Below are positions 23,831 through 36,622 of a stretch of DNA of 64,000 nucleotides, in pieces (positions within the stretch are counted from its first letter, which is position 1; each line of letters starts with the position of its first letter). The notes under the pieces are model-generated. The model was not told where the DNA came from, did not search any database, and worked only from the letters and a program-made list of their open reading frames with translations. The DNA comes from Taenia hydatigena. Its lineage: Eukaryota > Platyhelminthes > Cestoda > Cyclophyllidea > Taeniidae. A program made the position numbers and the translations under genes. The stretch is from positions 1-64,000 of the forward strand of contig JADWOT020001198.1 in NCBI GenBank assembly GCA_036345935.2, given 5' to 3'.

Positions 23831-25203
23831 ATTATGAGTTGCTTTTAAAGAATTGGGATAGTTTAAGTCTTGACAAGTCCTCTAATTGCATTCATTAATC
23901 TTTTGGCAAACCTGCGTAATGGAAATAGGCTCAAGTATGATTAGTGCGCACCCATTATTGTCAAGCAGGAATCTAAGTATACGTTGCCGCATCATGCCGA
24001 AGAGCCGTAAAAGGCTGGATGTCAAGCGCATAATTAACTGCACATTCTTCACTTCGCCTTAGGAATGAATCTTCAGACGGATGCAATGCAAATGTCAGGA
24101 ATATTTATCCGCATCAATGTCTGCATTCAAGCCTTCTGAATTCATAGTGAAGTTGCATTAAGCAATGAAGGGTGGATTGTGACTTAAGACATTATATTTA
24201 GTTATCCGATGGGCGTTTCATAGGCACATCAGCCATTGCTGCAGAGCACTTTTAGCTTGAAGCTTACACATAGTTTCCTGCAAAAATTTGAAAATAACTT
24301 GGCATACCAAAAGTGACACAAACTTAAAATGGAAAACTTTGGGTTCCAGATAAGTCCTGTACCATAAAACCAGATTTTTATTTATTTTGCCAGGTGTGAG
24401 GTAGTTTGGATTCTCTTCTTAGTGTCATTTAAAATAAATCTCAAGTCGCTCTCCTTGCACAATGCATCAAGTTAGATTTTGCAGCTGCATCTTCGCTTTA
24501 CAAGCTAGTCTTGTTCTACTATTTTGCGCGTGCTTTTCCAGGTCACTATAGAACCATACAACGATGGCAATAATCAGAATAAACCAAAAAATTTAATGCA
24601 GAAACGCGCTTTGCATTTAGTGCATGCATGCTGCAAAAGTTTAAGGCCAATTAGAATGCCATAAAATGAGGATTAAGGCAACTCCGTGGAGGTCACGAAA
24701 ACACAGACAACATTAAACATGTTCCCCATAGTTTCACATGGTTGAGTATTTCATTTGATCTGTAAAGATTCAGACATCTGACGTAATCTAATGTAAAACA
24801 ATTGGATGCAATGTTTACACCGCCAATTCATCCAGGGAAAGCTTGATTAATTTTTAACGCAATCTGAACCGTCCATCATCAGTGCTCACGTGATTTTCCA
24901 TAAGCAATAAACTATCAGCCGTCACATATCGAACGCTCTTTTCAAAAAATGCTGTCGACTACGATGAAAAGATATAGAGTTAGCGTGAAGCCTGCATGTA
25001 ATGCTAGTCCAACAGCATGCAAGTTCATTTTATTCAAACGGTTTGCACCAGGGGTCTGCAAAGAAAGGGAAGAACAAACCAATAAATAGACAGTGGTTTT
25101 GCGCTGCGCTAAGTGGGTGAAGTAATGTCTGCAGTAAAGTATTCAGCAAAGCATTATGTGAAGCAAAAGCGCATTTCTGTGTTTGCGTTTCTTTCAATCG
25201 CAG
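23831..25203. other. No supported gene
   Basis: AT-rich sequence with no supported exon. Confidence 0.4.
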
Positions 25204-25359
25204 CGTAGCAAATGAAGGCATAAATTTAGGATTTCGCGCGAGATGCCAAAGCTATGGCGGTAACTTGAAGGCCATAACCTGGCGTATTAGGGAAGAATAT
25301 CAAAAAGTAAAAGGAATGGGTGAAGGCTACTGCGAACTCACGCAACCGGGATGCGGGAG
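25204..25359 (+). other. Possible C-type-lectin-like exon
   Basis: A plus frame is bounded by a strong acceptor (gtttctttcaatcgcag) and a GTAAGC donor and is symmetric (phase 2 to 2, 156 nt). It contains RARCQSYGGNLKAIT followed by EEY. This matches the C-x3-G-G-x-L-x2-I signature near the start of C-type-lectin-like domains, with an acidic residue pair where that fold has a conserved Glu. The rest of the domain (the WIGL region and last cysteines) was not found nearby. The open frame extends upstream of the acceptor as well, so the start is uncertain. Confidence 0.25.
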
Positions 25360-26482
25360 GTAAGCACATTGCAAAGCCCTCACATATCACCGAGGTAAAT
25401 GAGGGAGAGCCCGCCAGTCACCCCTAGTCCATTGAAGAAGCGCTACACAGCACATAACTTGACGATATCTAGACTTATCTCGAATAACAGGAGAGGAATG
25501 ACAATGACAAACCAGATCTTGCATAGTGTTAATTAAATATCAGGAGCCGCGACACTGACAAGTCTATTAAATAAAGCTAGGGCGTGAAGGACAGCATGGA
25601 AAACGGGTCCTTCCTATTGATGAAATTAGGATGGTTTTTCATCGTCGGTCGTAAAAATTTTTGCACAGGACTGCGATGCGGCATTGTCAAAAGGTGACTA
25701 CTGTAAAGTGTGTTCATGGTGGAGCTAGGGACATTCATTTCTAGACCCAAAGGAGGGGTCATGTTTGAAGTAAATGGATGAGAGTCGTTTTTGTCGCATC
25801 CTATTTGACGACAAAATCAAATAGAATGCAAACAAACATTAACATGCATAAGATTTGTAATAGAATTCATTTCGGAAACAAGTCTTTCAAGTAATTTAGT
25901 CGCTCATCGTTTTTAAGGCTACCAGCAGTGACGTCTTTCAATCCCGCTGATAAATTGGATTCGTTACCAAGCTAAAATCTCATGAATTCAGTGAATGAGG
26001 GAAAATTTTTCAGACTAATCCTGACTACTTAGGATTACTTAGTGGCAATGACTGTATGGGATATGAAGTCCACAAGACTGCGTCGCGTCTGGCAGGGTCA
26101 TAATTCGCTGAGCATGAGCTCCTTAGCGAACGATTCGGAACCAGGATTCTGGCCTTAGCATTACTTTGCACACAACTCAGGTAAAAATTAATTGCATTCA
26201 ATGGTTTCTTACTATGCCTGTAATGCATAAATTAATAAGTCATTCGACTTTGCCCTTAATTCCCGATATTTCATTCTTAATGCACAGTAAAATTGCTTTA
26301 CGGTGGTTAATACAATATCGACACCTGCAATCACGTATAAAATATTGGTCACTTTTGGTTGGTTATCAGCTATTTGGTTACAGATAAAGGTCCTCGAGGC
26401 AGAGTAAAAATGCTTAATTGCGAAATAGCTCCCTACCGCGTTTTACCTTTATTGAAAATTACAGAATGGTGTTGGATTCAAC
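25360..26482. other. No supported gene
   Basis: No exon chain found. Short frames at 25577..25762 (minus) and 26166..26387 (plus) have no support. Confidence 0.4.
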
Positions 26483-27429
26483 TGGTGGGATGCAATTAAA
26501 TTAATGAGCATATGCCGAAGCCATAGGGATGTGCTTATATATTAGGATGGGACAGAATGCTCTCAACCATGGCACTTGGCCTGCTACTTAAAAGCGTATG
26601 GTAATGTGAATTCATCTAGAAGAGTTTAAACCAACCTTGCTCTGAGGATATTTATTATCCAGTCAGACATCTAGCCAGAATAGCCTGCTTCAATAAGCAT
26701 AGCCTTTAAGATTCTACACTGACGATCTCGGTCTCCAAGTGCAAAGTAATGCATCATGAAATAGGTCGCGCTAACGCAATCTGGTGGGAAGCGACACAGG
26801 GTTATCATGCTTCGTTTATGCTGGCTCATGACGTCTATAAGTCAAAAGAAGTGGTAAAGTGTCTCTGGTGCTGCAACAGATCTTCTGTTTATGGCTGTGA
26901 ATTTTGACGTTTCGTTCGTTTTGAAGGCTTTTTGTGGGTTAAATTATAAGCTTTGTGCCAAGAAGAGTTGACTAATGGCACAAGCAAGGAAGCAGTTAAA
27001 AATATTCCAGGTTTATGCTTTTCAACAAGTTTTCATGTGCTTGGGTGCATGTAATGCACATGAAAAACAGCAGTGATAAGGCTAGCAGTTCAGTATTAAT
27101 CGAGAACATAAAGTATAAAGCCGAGAGCGATTTTTGTTCCAATTTCACGTCAGCGTTATCCGAAAAATGTCATGATTGCAGTGCCAAAAATGACCTTGAA
27201 TGAAGTTTGCTGTGAATGGTGGTGTACGACCTAGCCGTTGACAAATTAAAAAGGCCTCATTTAATTGCATTTGAAATTTAGAAATTGTATCCTTAATGAG
27301 TTCGAGGTAATGGGAGAGGGCCCAAGTGAAGGCGGCGATGACTGGGTTGTAAAATTAGATTTGGATAGGATCGTTGCCCTTCAAGCAATAATTCGAAGGT
27401 AAAAGCGGTGGATCAACCTATGAACACAC
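26483..27429 (+). repeat. Direct repeat D1, copy 2 (947 bp)
   Basis: Second copy of 13524..14471, offset 12959 bp. The left boundary is sharp (unrelated aatggtgttggattcaac before it). On the right it runs into cattactgcttaaaaat, unlike the other copy, where the N stands. The one-base shorter A run here opens a 62-codon frame at 27015..27203 that is shifted in copy 1. Confidence 0.95.
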
Positions 27430-29414
27430 CCATTACTGCTTAAAAATAAAAAAAAGTCGATATTTGCCACCTGCTAATGAGGAGTTCACTGACAAGCTGC
27501 AGCAAGATGTTGGGATTGTCTTATGCATACAGCACAGGTGACAGCGAATGAGTGCTCCGGTAACATGTTAGCGGCTAACAAATGTGCGCTCCTGAAAACG
27601 TTGTTTGACTGCATTTCGACGGTTTAAAAATTTTGGTGGTGACATCGCAGCTTTATTAGACATGAGCTTAGGGCGAATACGGACTGCCCAGTTCCTCTGC
27701 CGATGGTCCTAAAGGGTATAGTATGAATCGGCTTGTCGCGTGTAGCTCTTTGAACTAACCTCCAGAGATTTAAAGGTGCTAGTTCCTGACAATTTGCACA
27801 GTCAGACATATTATTTTGGTAATCTAAGGAGGGTGTGGCTAAAGCATTCCTATATTCTTTTTAGCGTGGACCAATAAAATGCTGGTGATCCGTAAACACA
27901 CTTTGAATACATTCGGTGAAGTTCGGGCACTCACCCCACTTGGCACAGATATTCACCTAGAGCTTTTTAAGAAACCTGACTATGCAATAAGTGAATGCAA
28001 GAGTAGACAAAATAGAATCATGCAATCAACTGTGTGAATTAGATAAATGACAAGTCCTTGTGGGAGTCCGACAAACTGCAGCCAAAATTTGCACAAGTGA
28101 CGCATTGAGAGAAAATGATTTTAATCAGAGCAATGGAGGTAAAGGATTGATCAACCAAAGACGTGCGAAAATTTCAGCACGAAAATTCACTCGTGTGACA
28201 TTTACCACGCACTACTTTTACATTGTGCTTCATTCTTAGCAGATGGTAAACTGTAAGGGTACAATCAGGAGGAACATTGCCAATGAGAATGGCCTTAGCA
28301 CCTAAGCGTATAAGGCTTCTACAATAAAAACGGTTTCAGTGATATGGTGAGTAATGTTTCGGTAGAAATTCACTGGCGCTACCGCTCCATTTGTTAGTAA
28401 CTTTAGAATGCCTAGTTTGAACCAACCGTTCGTATCCATCTGAGATGAGAACGACATTTCCTCTATTACTGATGGGTGTACGATAGATTGGGTTAGGATA
28501 GGCTCTAATATCAACCAAAGTATGGTAACTTGAAGTAAGATAAATTAGGCGCTTGATTGGTAAAAGGCAATGAACCCTTGTAGATGTGATTGAATTATGG
28601 CCGTTTTCAATTCCTCACCTCTAGAATGACATCAGGTACAACATCTATCGCGCGTTTTACGGGAAGTTTTAGTGCATAGTGGAAGCAAAATCGCATCCTA
28701 TGCGCGGCATCCGTAGCTCATAATCCTTTCTTACCGTAGATACAAAATGGAATCCACGTGACAGCTTGAGGGCTATGCAGCGCCCGTCTATAGACATCCA
28801 TATGTCTGCTTAAAGCGCTTTCCAGCTTATTAAGAATGAGCCGATCTCATCGGCACCAATAGCTGCACGACGAACTTCTACAACTTTTGTTTTTACATAT
28901 TTTTCATGTGGCATAGTATGTATATAAGTTCGTTCACTTTGGAATCTTCCACTGTAAGCCAGAAAATTGGTAAGTATTCATTTCCTGTTCTTTAAAATTA
29001 TATGGATTTTGCTGCCTTTAAAAAGGCATATCTTAGGTCCTGCTGATGTGACGATCAATAGCATTTATCTTTAAGGCCAAATTTATCACATAGCCCATGT
29101 TAAGTGGTGATTTTAGAGCTCAAGTTGGCAAGCAATTCTTTATTTGAATGAACAAGAAGAGCAGGGAGGATTATTGTGAAAAGATGGATACCGTCGGATG
29201 AACCTGTAACCAAGCCAAAGGGCACTAATGCCCTGGTGGCTAACACGTAGGGGCATGTATATTAGCCACGTTGCAATCCCACCTGTGGGCATGCATGACA
29301 ATCAGCAGAAAGTACTTTTCTAAGGGACGTATACATTACCAAAAATGGCTTGTGCACAAAATTGCCTGCTGACTGCTCATAAAGTGACCTCCACAACCTA
29401 GATCTATTCAAATT
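27430..29414. other. No supported gene
   Basis: Holds a plus-strand TATATAAG near 28922 followed about 45 bp later by a GTAAGTA donor, which could be a promoter with a non-coding first exon. It also holds an ATG-to-GTGAGG minus frame at 28619..28696 (26 codons). Both are chance-level alone. Confidence 0.35.
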
Positions 29415-29545
29415 TCCAATGTTTTGCCTGCTCAATAAGTTTTAAGGATGGCTTTACTTTAAGTAATTTTGCACCATCTAGATGGAATTTCGTTTAGTTT
29501 CGTTTTCAGCCCTCCACTTCTCCATAAAGCCTACTGTGCTTAGAC
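29415..29545 (-). repeat. Diverged repeat R2, copy 2
   Basis: Relative of 16855..17005, sitting directly beside repeat R1 copy 2. The minus frame reads FMEKWRAENETKR, then hits several stops. Confidence 0.35.
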
Positions 29546-29584
29546 TAAGGCTTTTAACCACCAATAATTATTTATTTAGGCGTT

Positions 29585-30900
29585 GGCGCTTGGCGGGCCA
29601 GTGCTTCATTTTGCCACACTTCTTTCTGATGCTGTCCAACAAATTCTAAGCAAAGCCTCGGTGTCAGTGAAGTTATTAAAGTCCTGTTCTTCGACTGACT
29701 TAGTCCGGCATGTATTTCTTATGTTAATTCCACGCAGCGGCATGCTTGGAGTCAAATAGAAGAATGTATGAGAGCAATATTTGCGGCTTTCAAACCCTCC
29801 CAAATTGTGGTCGGTCATTCTGTAGAGGCACCCGGAATGCATCCATGCTTTAAACGTTTGATGTATATTAGCATTATTAATGTAGGCAAAACATTCCAAA
29901 ATTGCGTAAGAGTTTTGCACAACAGTCGGCAAACAATAACAAGAGTAGCTATCACTTAAGACTGCTGGAGAAAAATGGAATAAATGGCTACGTTGCCAAA
30001 AGCGACAAACCTTCCTTCATTGGTGAGCCATGGTTAAATGTCGAAACTCCTGTGGCTAGTGTAAAATGGGTCGCAGATTCACTTGAAATGATCTGAGATC
30101 TATTTAATCAGAAAACCCAGATATATACCATAAAATGCTCTGCTTTGGATAAAATTGAGACTTGTTTAGCAGTTGGAATGATAATATCATCATTATCAAT
30201 TTGGCTTTGCCCCTCTTCTTAATTCCTTATGTAGTCTGTGTTTTGATACATCTACTGATGCGGTTGACTGCACCATTGTTGATGAGCAACGATTTCTGTA
30301 GGCCAGCTAACCCATTTTTACAAGCACGAAAGTTCGAAGCACTTAATGCGGAAAAAGTATTAAAATGGAGCGTAAACATTAGGTTTTTGCAGATTTTGCG
30401 TCTCACTGTATTTGCATTTAGGAGGGATTCGTTTGAATAACCATTCCTCCTAAGACGAAATATCAAATGAAGAGGACTTCAGGTATGGTAAGGGGTTAGC
30501 GGATCTACAGAGCTACAACCAAATAAAGTAGCTAGCCTGAAGTAATCCTCGGTGCCTTATTAGGTGAAGGAATGTGCGACGGACAACGAAAACGTAGTGC
30601 TGGCAAGACAAGACGGTACGCTATATGTAAAGACAAAACCTAAATTTTTAGTAACTGCGTTTTGCAAAAATATAACTAAGGGTTGCTGAAATGTCATCAG
30701 AAGTGAATATACACACAGTTGTAATTTGGATACAGTGTTGGGGACAGCGCAAAAATGACAGACTTTTCTTTTTAAAAGCACGCAAAATTAGACAGATCAC
30801 TTCCACTAACCATAATTTTAACAAATTTTGAGGAATGAATTTCGCCTCAAGAAGGCAGGCAGAAATTGCAAAGGTCAACATTGGGTAGATGGGATGATGG
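29585..30900 (+). repeat. Old dispersed repeat R1, copy 2
   Basis: Collinear with 9030..10410. A plus-strand frame at 29902..30096 is open in this copy and reads NKSSYHLRLLEKNGINGYVA and GEPWLNVETPVASVKW before TGA. The equivalent stretch in copy 1 is broken by stops. Conversely the part near 30690-30860 is broken here and open in copy 1. Each copy therefore keeps a different part of what looks like one ancestral coding sequence. Confidence 0.6.
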
Positions 30901-33900
30901 GATCACTCAACATCCAGTATTCTTCATGGCTCTTAATACTCCAATCGTCATTCACCGTGCCACGTAGACTCCACACCTAATATGCATTGTGAACTGTGAG
31001 TAGTAGAATGAAGAGCCAGTTCCATTTGTTGCTAAGGTACAAGAACGGCGCTGGCATTGGCATTCAGGCCGAAAACCCATCTACCATGAACATCCGTATT
31101 TGGCGACGCAATTTCGTCAATTGAGAACAAACAAATGCAGTTTAAAAATGGCTAAGAAAGCTGGACTTATATTGTGGTATTTCTGTCTACTAAGCGAAGG
31201 CAGTTTTGAAATTTTTTCTCCCTCGTGCCATTAAATATAATTTAAAATTATAGAACTTCGCTGTCAAAGCAACTGCGGGTTCTTTAAAATCCTCTCATAA
31301 TTCTAATGTTGAAACTTAACAACGTCCCAAAATACAAACATTAAGTAAATAGAGGGATAATTAACAGGGATAAGAGAAAAGAGATTCAACTGAGCAAATA
31401 CTACTGCATTTGAGCTGCACGTAAAAAAACAAAACCCAGAAGAGCAGTTATAGCATTACGATTCAATACGACAATTTGCATCTTTTTATTCTATAAGTTT
31501 GCTTTAATGCGCAGCTCTCTCCCTTTATCGCGTATACAAATTTCATTTCTTTGAGTGTAAACATACGGTATTATAATGCAAAAACTAAAATCTGAGCCGA
31601 AAATTTTAATCCATCTACTGTGAAGACGTCAGGAATTACACGAAACTTGATTCAACGTTAGCCGAATATTACATGGCATTGCGTATGCTTTACAACGCAG
31701 TTATACACTTACAGGTAACGTGGATAAGATAGGAATATATCCGGTGGTAAACAGATTACTTGTTGCTTATTAGGTGGCAGTTGTAGGACCCACTTGTACA
31801 GTCGAAGTGTGCCGCTCTACACTGACAGCAAAGGCCCTTCCATATGCGCCCAATATTAAAGGTATGAAGTCAGCTCACTAATTAATTCCCCTTGTTAATA
31901 AATTTGTCGCCAAGCGCCCTCCAACTAACTTCTCAATCATCTCGACCGATTAAAGGATCTGGGATCCGTTCCTTCTTTCCTAATCTCTCATCCATCCCCC
32001 ACCGGCATTCAACCTTTAATAAATTTTGTACTTAACAAGCTCAGTTATTTAAGGTCGTTTCATTGATGCATTCCTACCTTACATTGCATTACCACCCCGA
32101 ATTCTTGCATGCATATGCATTGTTTATAGGTCACAGTTGATCACCCTTCCCTTACCGAGTTCTTATCAATACTGACCCTTCTACGCACCTGTGACTTATC
32201 CATATAATTATCTTTGAACCAACATGCGTTTTCACTTTACTTTCCTTGATGTGACTACAGGACCGGACATCCATCCACTCAGAAGAGATGCCCTCTTTCA
32301 TCCGCCTGATCGCACGATCTGTGCAACTGTTATCTATGTGGGAACTGCCCTACCCGCCTTTCCTTGCTCCCATCTCTGCACATCTTTGTTAACCAATAAG
32401 CTGGATCTTCATTTAGAAATATTATATCTAATTATGAGCTCATCCTCTTTGCAATTATCTCTTACCCTTCTAACCTAGGATGATCTCACGTCACTACAGT
32501 TCATTCAACGGGGCAAAAGTATGCAGCTGAGTCGCCCAACAGTCCTTCCTTCTTTTTTCACAACCTCAGTCAAGCATCTACCGGTCCATGCTGTTTTGCT
32601 TGAGAGCAATCGATCAAATTCACTAGGACTTTCTTTCGCTCTGAGAACATATATTCCGTTTACTGTCATTTTCTCGATGGAGGCATCTTCTCATAATGCT
32701 CTCTAAAAAGCAAAATCCGTCACCAACGCTGACTCTATCGATGCGGATAGAGTCACAGTTCTGATCTTCTATATCAAATAAATTTGACAGTGCGCCATAA
32801 CTGGACAGCAGTCTACAAAATGTCCAGTCGCAAAAGGGGTGAACACATAAATCCTGCCAGATTCTCGTTATTAATTATATAGTTGCACGGCAGTAATATA
32901 AATTAATCTTCATTTGACTGCCTTTATGCATCTCATTTGAGTATAAGCTACGTGGGTAGGGAACGGAGGATGAGATAATTAACATTGAGAGATAGCTATT
33001 TACATGCTGGATCTGCGCAACTGTTGTGGTACTCTGCATTGGCAAAACAGATGGGCACAGAGTCATCCCGTCTCCTGCCCAGTTGTTAGCAGAGGTGTTT
33101 GCTTTTAATGGAGGTAAAGTAATATGAAAATGCATGCGCTTGCAGGTATACATTCTACAATGAACTTGGAAGCAATTGGATTTGCTCATCGACCTATTGA
33201 CTGTGTGACACTCCAACTGGTGAGCTCAAACTCTCCATGCTTACTCTCGGAGGCCTGAATGACACCGTCTATTACCCCTATTAGCAGATAACATGTCTCG
33301 TAACGTCAGCGAATATTCAAGTAAAATCCCTTACCCTCTGTTGAGAGAAATTTCTTTATATAGAAATTTTGCTGTGACGCCATCCTAGTATTGATCCACA
33401 AATCTTTTTAAACTAAAATCCAGCGTTCGATTGACAAAAGCTTTTGTGTTTCTGCATTTCCATCTCAGTTAGTGGTTCAAAATGTCACTTTGCTCAGTAT
33501 TGCTCACCTAGCATAACAGCTTGCATGTTTTGCCCATCGAACAACATTTGGAAAATCGCACGCCATTAGCAGCACGTCAATAAAGAGAAAGTAAATTTTA
33601 TTCATAGGACTCCAAGTATGTAACCTCTGAGCGCTTAACATCCGCGTGAACAAAATTTCGCTGCTACTGCCTAAATTAATGTAAGACTAAGTAGTTTATC
33701 CGATACTTCGCTGTTTCAGATTTAAGTTGACTTTTTATAACATCTGATTGATCTTATAGGGTTGGTAGTAAGGGATAGTGGAATGCTTAGAGGCATCACA
33801 GGCGCCTTTGCGACAACTAATACCACATGTAATGCATGAATTTATCATAAATAATGAATCGCATGCCCTTGAGGAATCTCGATCTCAACGTCAACTTTAG

Positions 33901-36241
33901 CAAGCGAGTAAGAAGAAGCGGTACTGTAATTCAGAGTCTTCATGCTATCTGGAGATTTTGCACATGAGGGTCGTCAAGCGTTCGAGATTTAAAATCAGCA
34001 TAGTGCACCTAATCTGTTTATCTGCATTGGAATGAAAAACAACTGCATGTTACCCATGGCCAAAATTTGATAGCGCTTGAATTTGCTTGCCTCCGTCGAA
34101 ACTTGAATCTAATGATAGTGTAGTCCAGTGCTTTGACCATCCGCCTAAATCCTGTAGAATACCCAAAGGCAGTTGGTACCGGAAAAATGTAGTGATTTAT
34201 AAGCATAAATAGATTAATACAGTTGTAGATGATAGAACGGGCCTAATAAGCCTTCTTATTAGTGTAATCAAGGGATCGCCTAGGAGCATAGGCTGAATGA
34301 GTGTAGGAGTATTCAGCTACCGAAAAATCAACCACTCTGCCTACCCTATGTTTTAATCAATTCTGGAGATGATAGCATTGTGGTCTCCTAACAAACTCCT
34401 CTAATCTTTATGCATTCACTCGTTCGTTCCTTCCTATCTTTGGCATTTTGCAAATTGTATCTTTCACATGACGCACGAATCCTGCGTCTTGAGTCAGTGT
34501 AATATTCTGAAGATTACATTTAAGTAATCATGCATTCGATGCGAAATGTCGAGAACACACGTCCCCCCTGTCAATTATCCAACCGGAATTGTCAAGGCAC
34601 GCAAATCACAATAGCGTTTTTAATGCTTATAAGGAAGCCAGAGGCTCGGTGTGGCTAAAGAACCAACTCAAAACAGCCCTAGCAGAGAACCTCTTTGATC
34701 TTTGCAAATAGTAGAGTTGATCCATATTTAATGTTCTCAAATGCCATTGGCGTAGTGTTGTTTGTGCCATACAAAGCTAAGATGACTCAAAATTACTGAC
34801 CAAATGCTTTTGGGATTCAAAAAGCCGAACAGCGACAACTTGAACTAGGAAAGGCACTAATGCAAACAGACATTAAAATTAGTCAGCTGATGTGGCGTGC
34901 ACACAAATGAATGCAGTACTACGTGTGAATGTTGATAGACTGGTAGGCAAATATAAGCCCCATATTATCTGTAGTCAGGCTATGTTGAGCCAATTATTCC
35001 TTCGCTACTTGCTTTACCTCGTTCAGTGCTGAGCTGTTCGCATGTACTCTGTTCTATTCTAGCCACAAGTTTCATTATGGAATCGGCTGCGTCAAAATGG
35101 AAATTGTGGTGTCTTTTTGGACTCGCGCAAATATTGAGTCCTTGGATGGAAAACAGCACAGATAGGGGGATGGCTAACTAAGTTACAATATGAGGATGTT
35201 GGGACGAACCGCCTCATGGGCGTGGGGTGATGCGGGATCGACGAAGCTGCCGGCGCTCTATGGTCGCGAACTTGATCTGATGCCTGAGAAGTTTGAGCTC
35301 GTTGACGAAGGCAACTATTCTCTTATTTTAGGCGCAATGCAGGGTAATAAGGGCGACCGAGCTGGAGTGTCGTGATCAGGGCTGCCTTTTAAACATTCTG
35401 AAAGGAAAACTCGGAAAGGAAAGTGGGTGATTCTTACAAAGCTTTTTAAAGCATTGATAACCGATAGGAACTACTGCATTCGGGTGGTTGGAAAGTGCTT
35501 TGCAACCGTAGGGTTGGAGGAAAAGTCTTCTGCCTTCGCATTCATTCCCTGACGTCTAGTATAATACGCGTTGTATTTCGCCCAAATGAAGCAGATTTAC
35601 AACACTACTGTGTTTTTGCTATGCATACGATTTGGCCTTTGCGGTCTTTAAGCTTAAGAAATTAAAACAAAGAGGCGAATTAATGACAAAACAAAGTTAA
35701 ACTTGCAGTCCCGTTAAAGCATTGACAAATTATTAGTTCGCGCTTCATGTCTGTTTATTTTTCCCAGATTTTCCATTATGCTCTGCTCATAATCAGATTC
35801 AGCAGAATGGAATAAAAGCTAAAGAGGAATTAAGATTAGCGAGGGAAAGTTATGTACTAGTTCTCACCCTGGAACAATTCATCACCATGGCTAACTATTT
35901 TGGACGTAATTCCGCCCATGATTTCAAGTTGTTTTGGCACTTAATCTGGACTTACCACCATGCTGCCGTTTACTAAGCAAAATAATTGTGAGTTTATGCG
36001 CCATTATTAAGGATTTCGTTCGCATTTTTCCCCAGCTTTATTAAGGAGTTTCGGGCAACTGATTTACTTTAAAAATGGTATAGTTTCTAGTCATATCTTT
36101 GCATCTGATAACCGGGATTTATATTCGATGAAACATTTCTCAAAAGCATCCAATTGTCAGCCGAAATGGCAAACTGACGGGTGGGACTAATAATTTGTGG
36201 ATGTCGCTGAACTACTTATAATCGATCAAAACTAAAGAGCG
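30901..36241. other. Gene-poor stretch with a pyrimidine-rich strand
   Basis: From about 31900 to 32750 the plus strand is visibly rich in C and T, giving open but low-complexity frames (32224..32478, 32521..32706). A GC-rich island at about 35190-35375 has one open plus frame (62 codons, PALYGRELDLMPEKFELVDE) without splice or motif support. No gene is called. Confidence 0.4.
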
Positions 36242-36622
36242 CTATGTTTGGGCAAGTGTAACAAACGCCTTGCGAGAAGCAGGCTGAGTACCAACTATGG
36301 CACGTTCCCTGTATAAGAAAAGTTTCTGGCCCGCAGCCTGAGAGATAAGCCCGTCCTGCAAGGCAGCCAGAAAAGAATGGCACAACTTGAACACAACTCT
36401 TCCTGGATGATGAGGCTTTGTGGTACCATAAAGTTGCTATTGTGCCTCAAGCCTCTAGGGGTTCCAGGCTCTTTGGTACAAGCGGTTCTCTTTAGTTTTA
36501 CGAATAACATAATCATGCGGAAATCGGAAAGATGGTAGAGGCCTCGCGCAAGCGATACTTATGGCTCTCACTTACCACAAGCGGACTAGATTTCTGTCGG
36601 ACCTGCATCAGTTGCAGCAGTT
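36242..36622 (-). CDS. 3' end of a possible gene, two exons
   Basis: A 47 nt exon at 36576..36622 reads LLQLMQVRQKSSPLV and ends at a GTAAGT donor in phase 0. The next exon begins after a strong acceptor (cattcttttctggctgccttgcag is the tract) in phase 0 at 36355 and reads DGLISQAAGQKLFLYRERA, ending ASRKAFVTLAQT before TAG at 36242-36244. The 220 bp intron, both splice signals and phase agree. The acceptor of the first exon is poor in pyrimidines. No domain was recognised and no upstream exon fixed, although GTAAGA and GTAAGT donors lie near 36820-36830. Confidence 0.35.

Noticed and set aside
28619..28696. Minus ATG frame of 26 codons ending at GTGAGG
   Set aside because: Isolated, no second exon, chance-level.
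35190..35375. GC-rich plus frame suggestive of a bacterial insert
   Set aside because: Too short, no homologous motif, and the flanks are ordinary. Composition alone does not show transfer.
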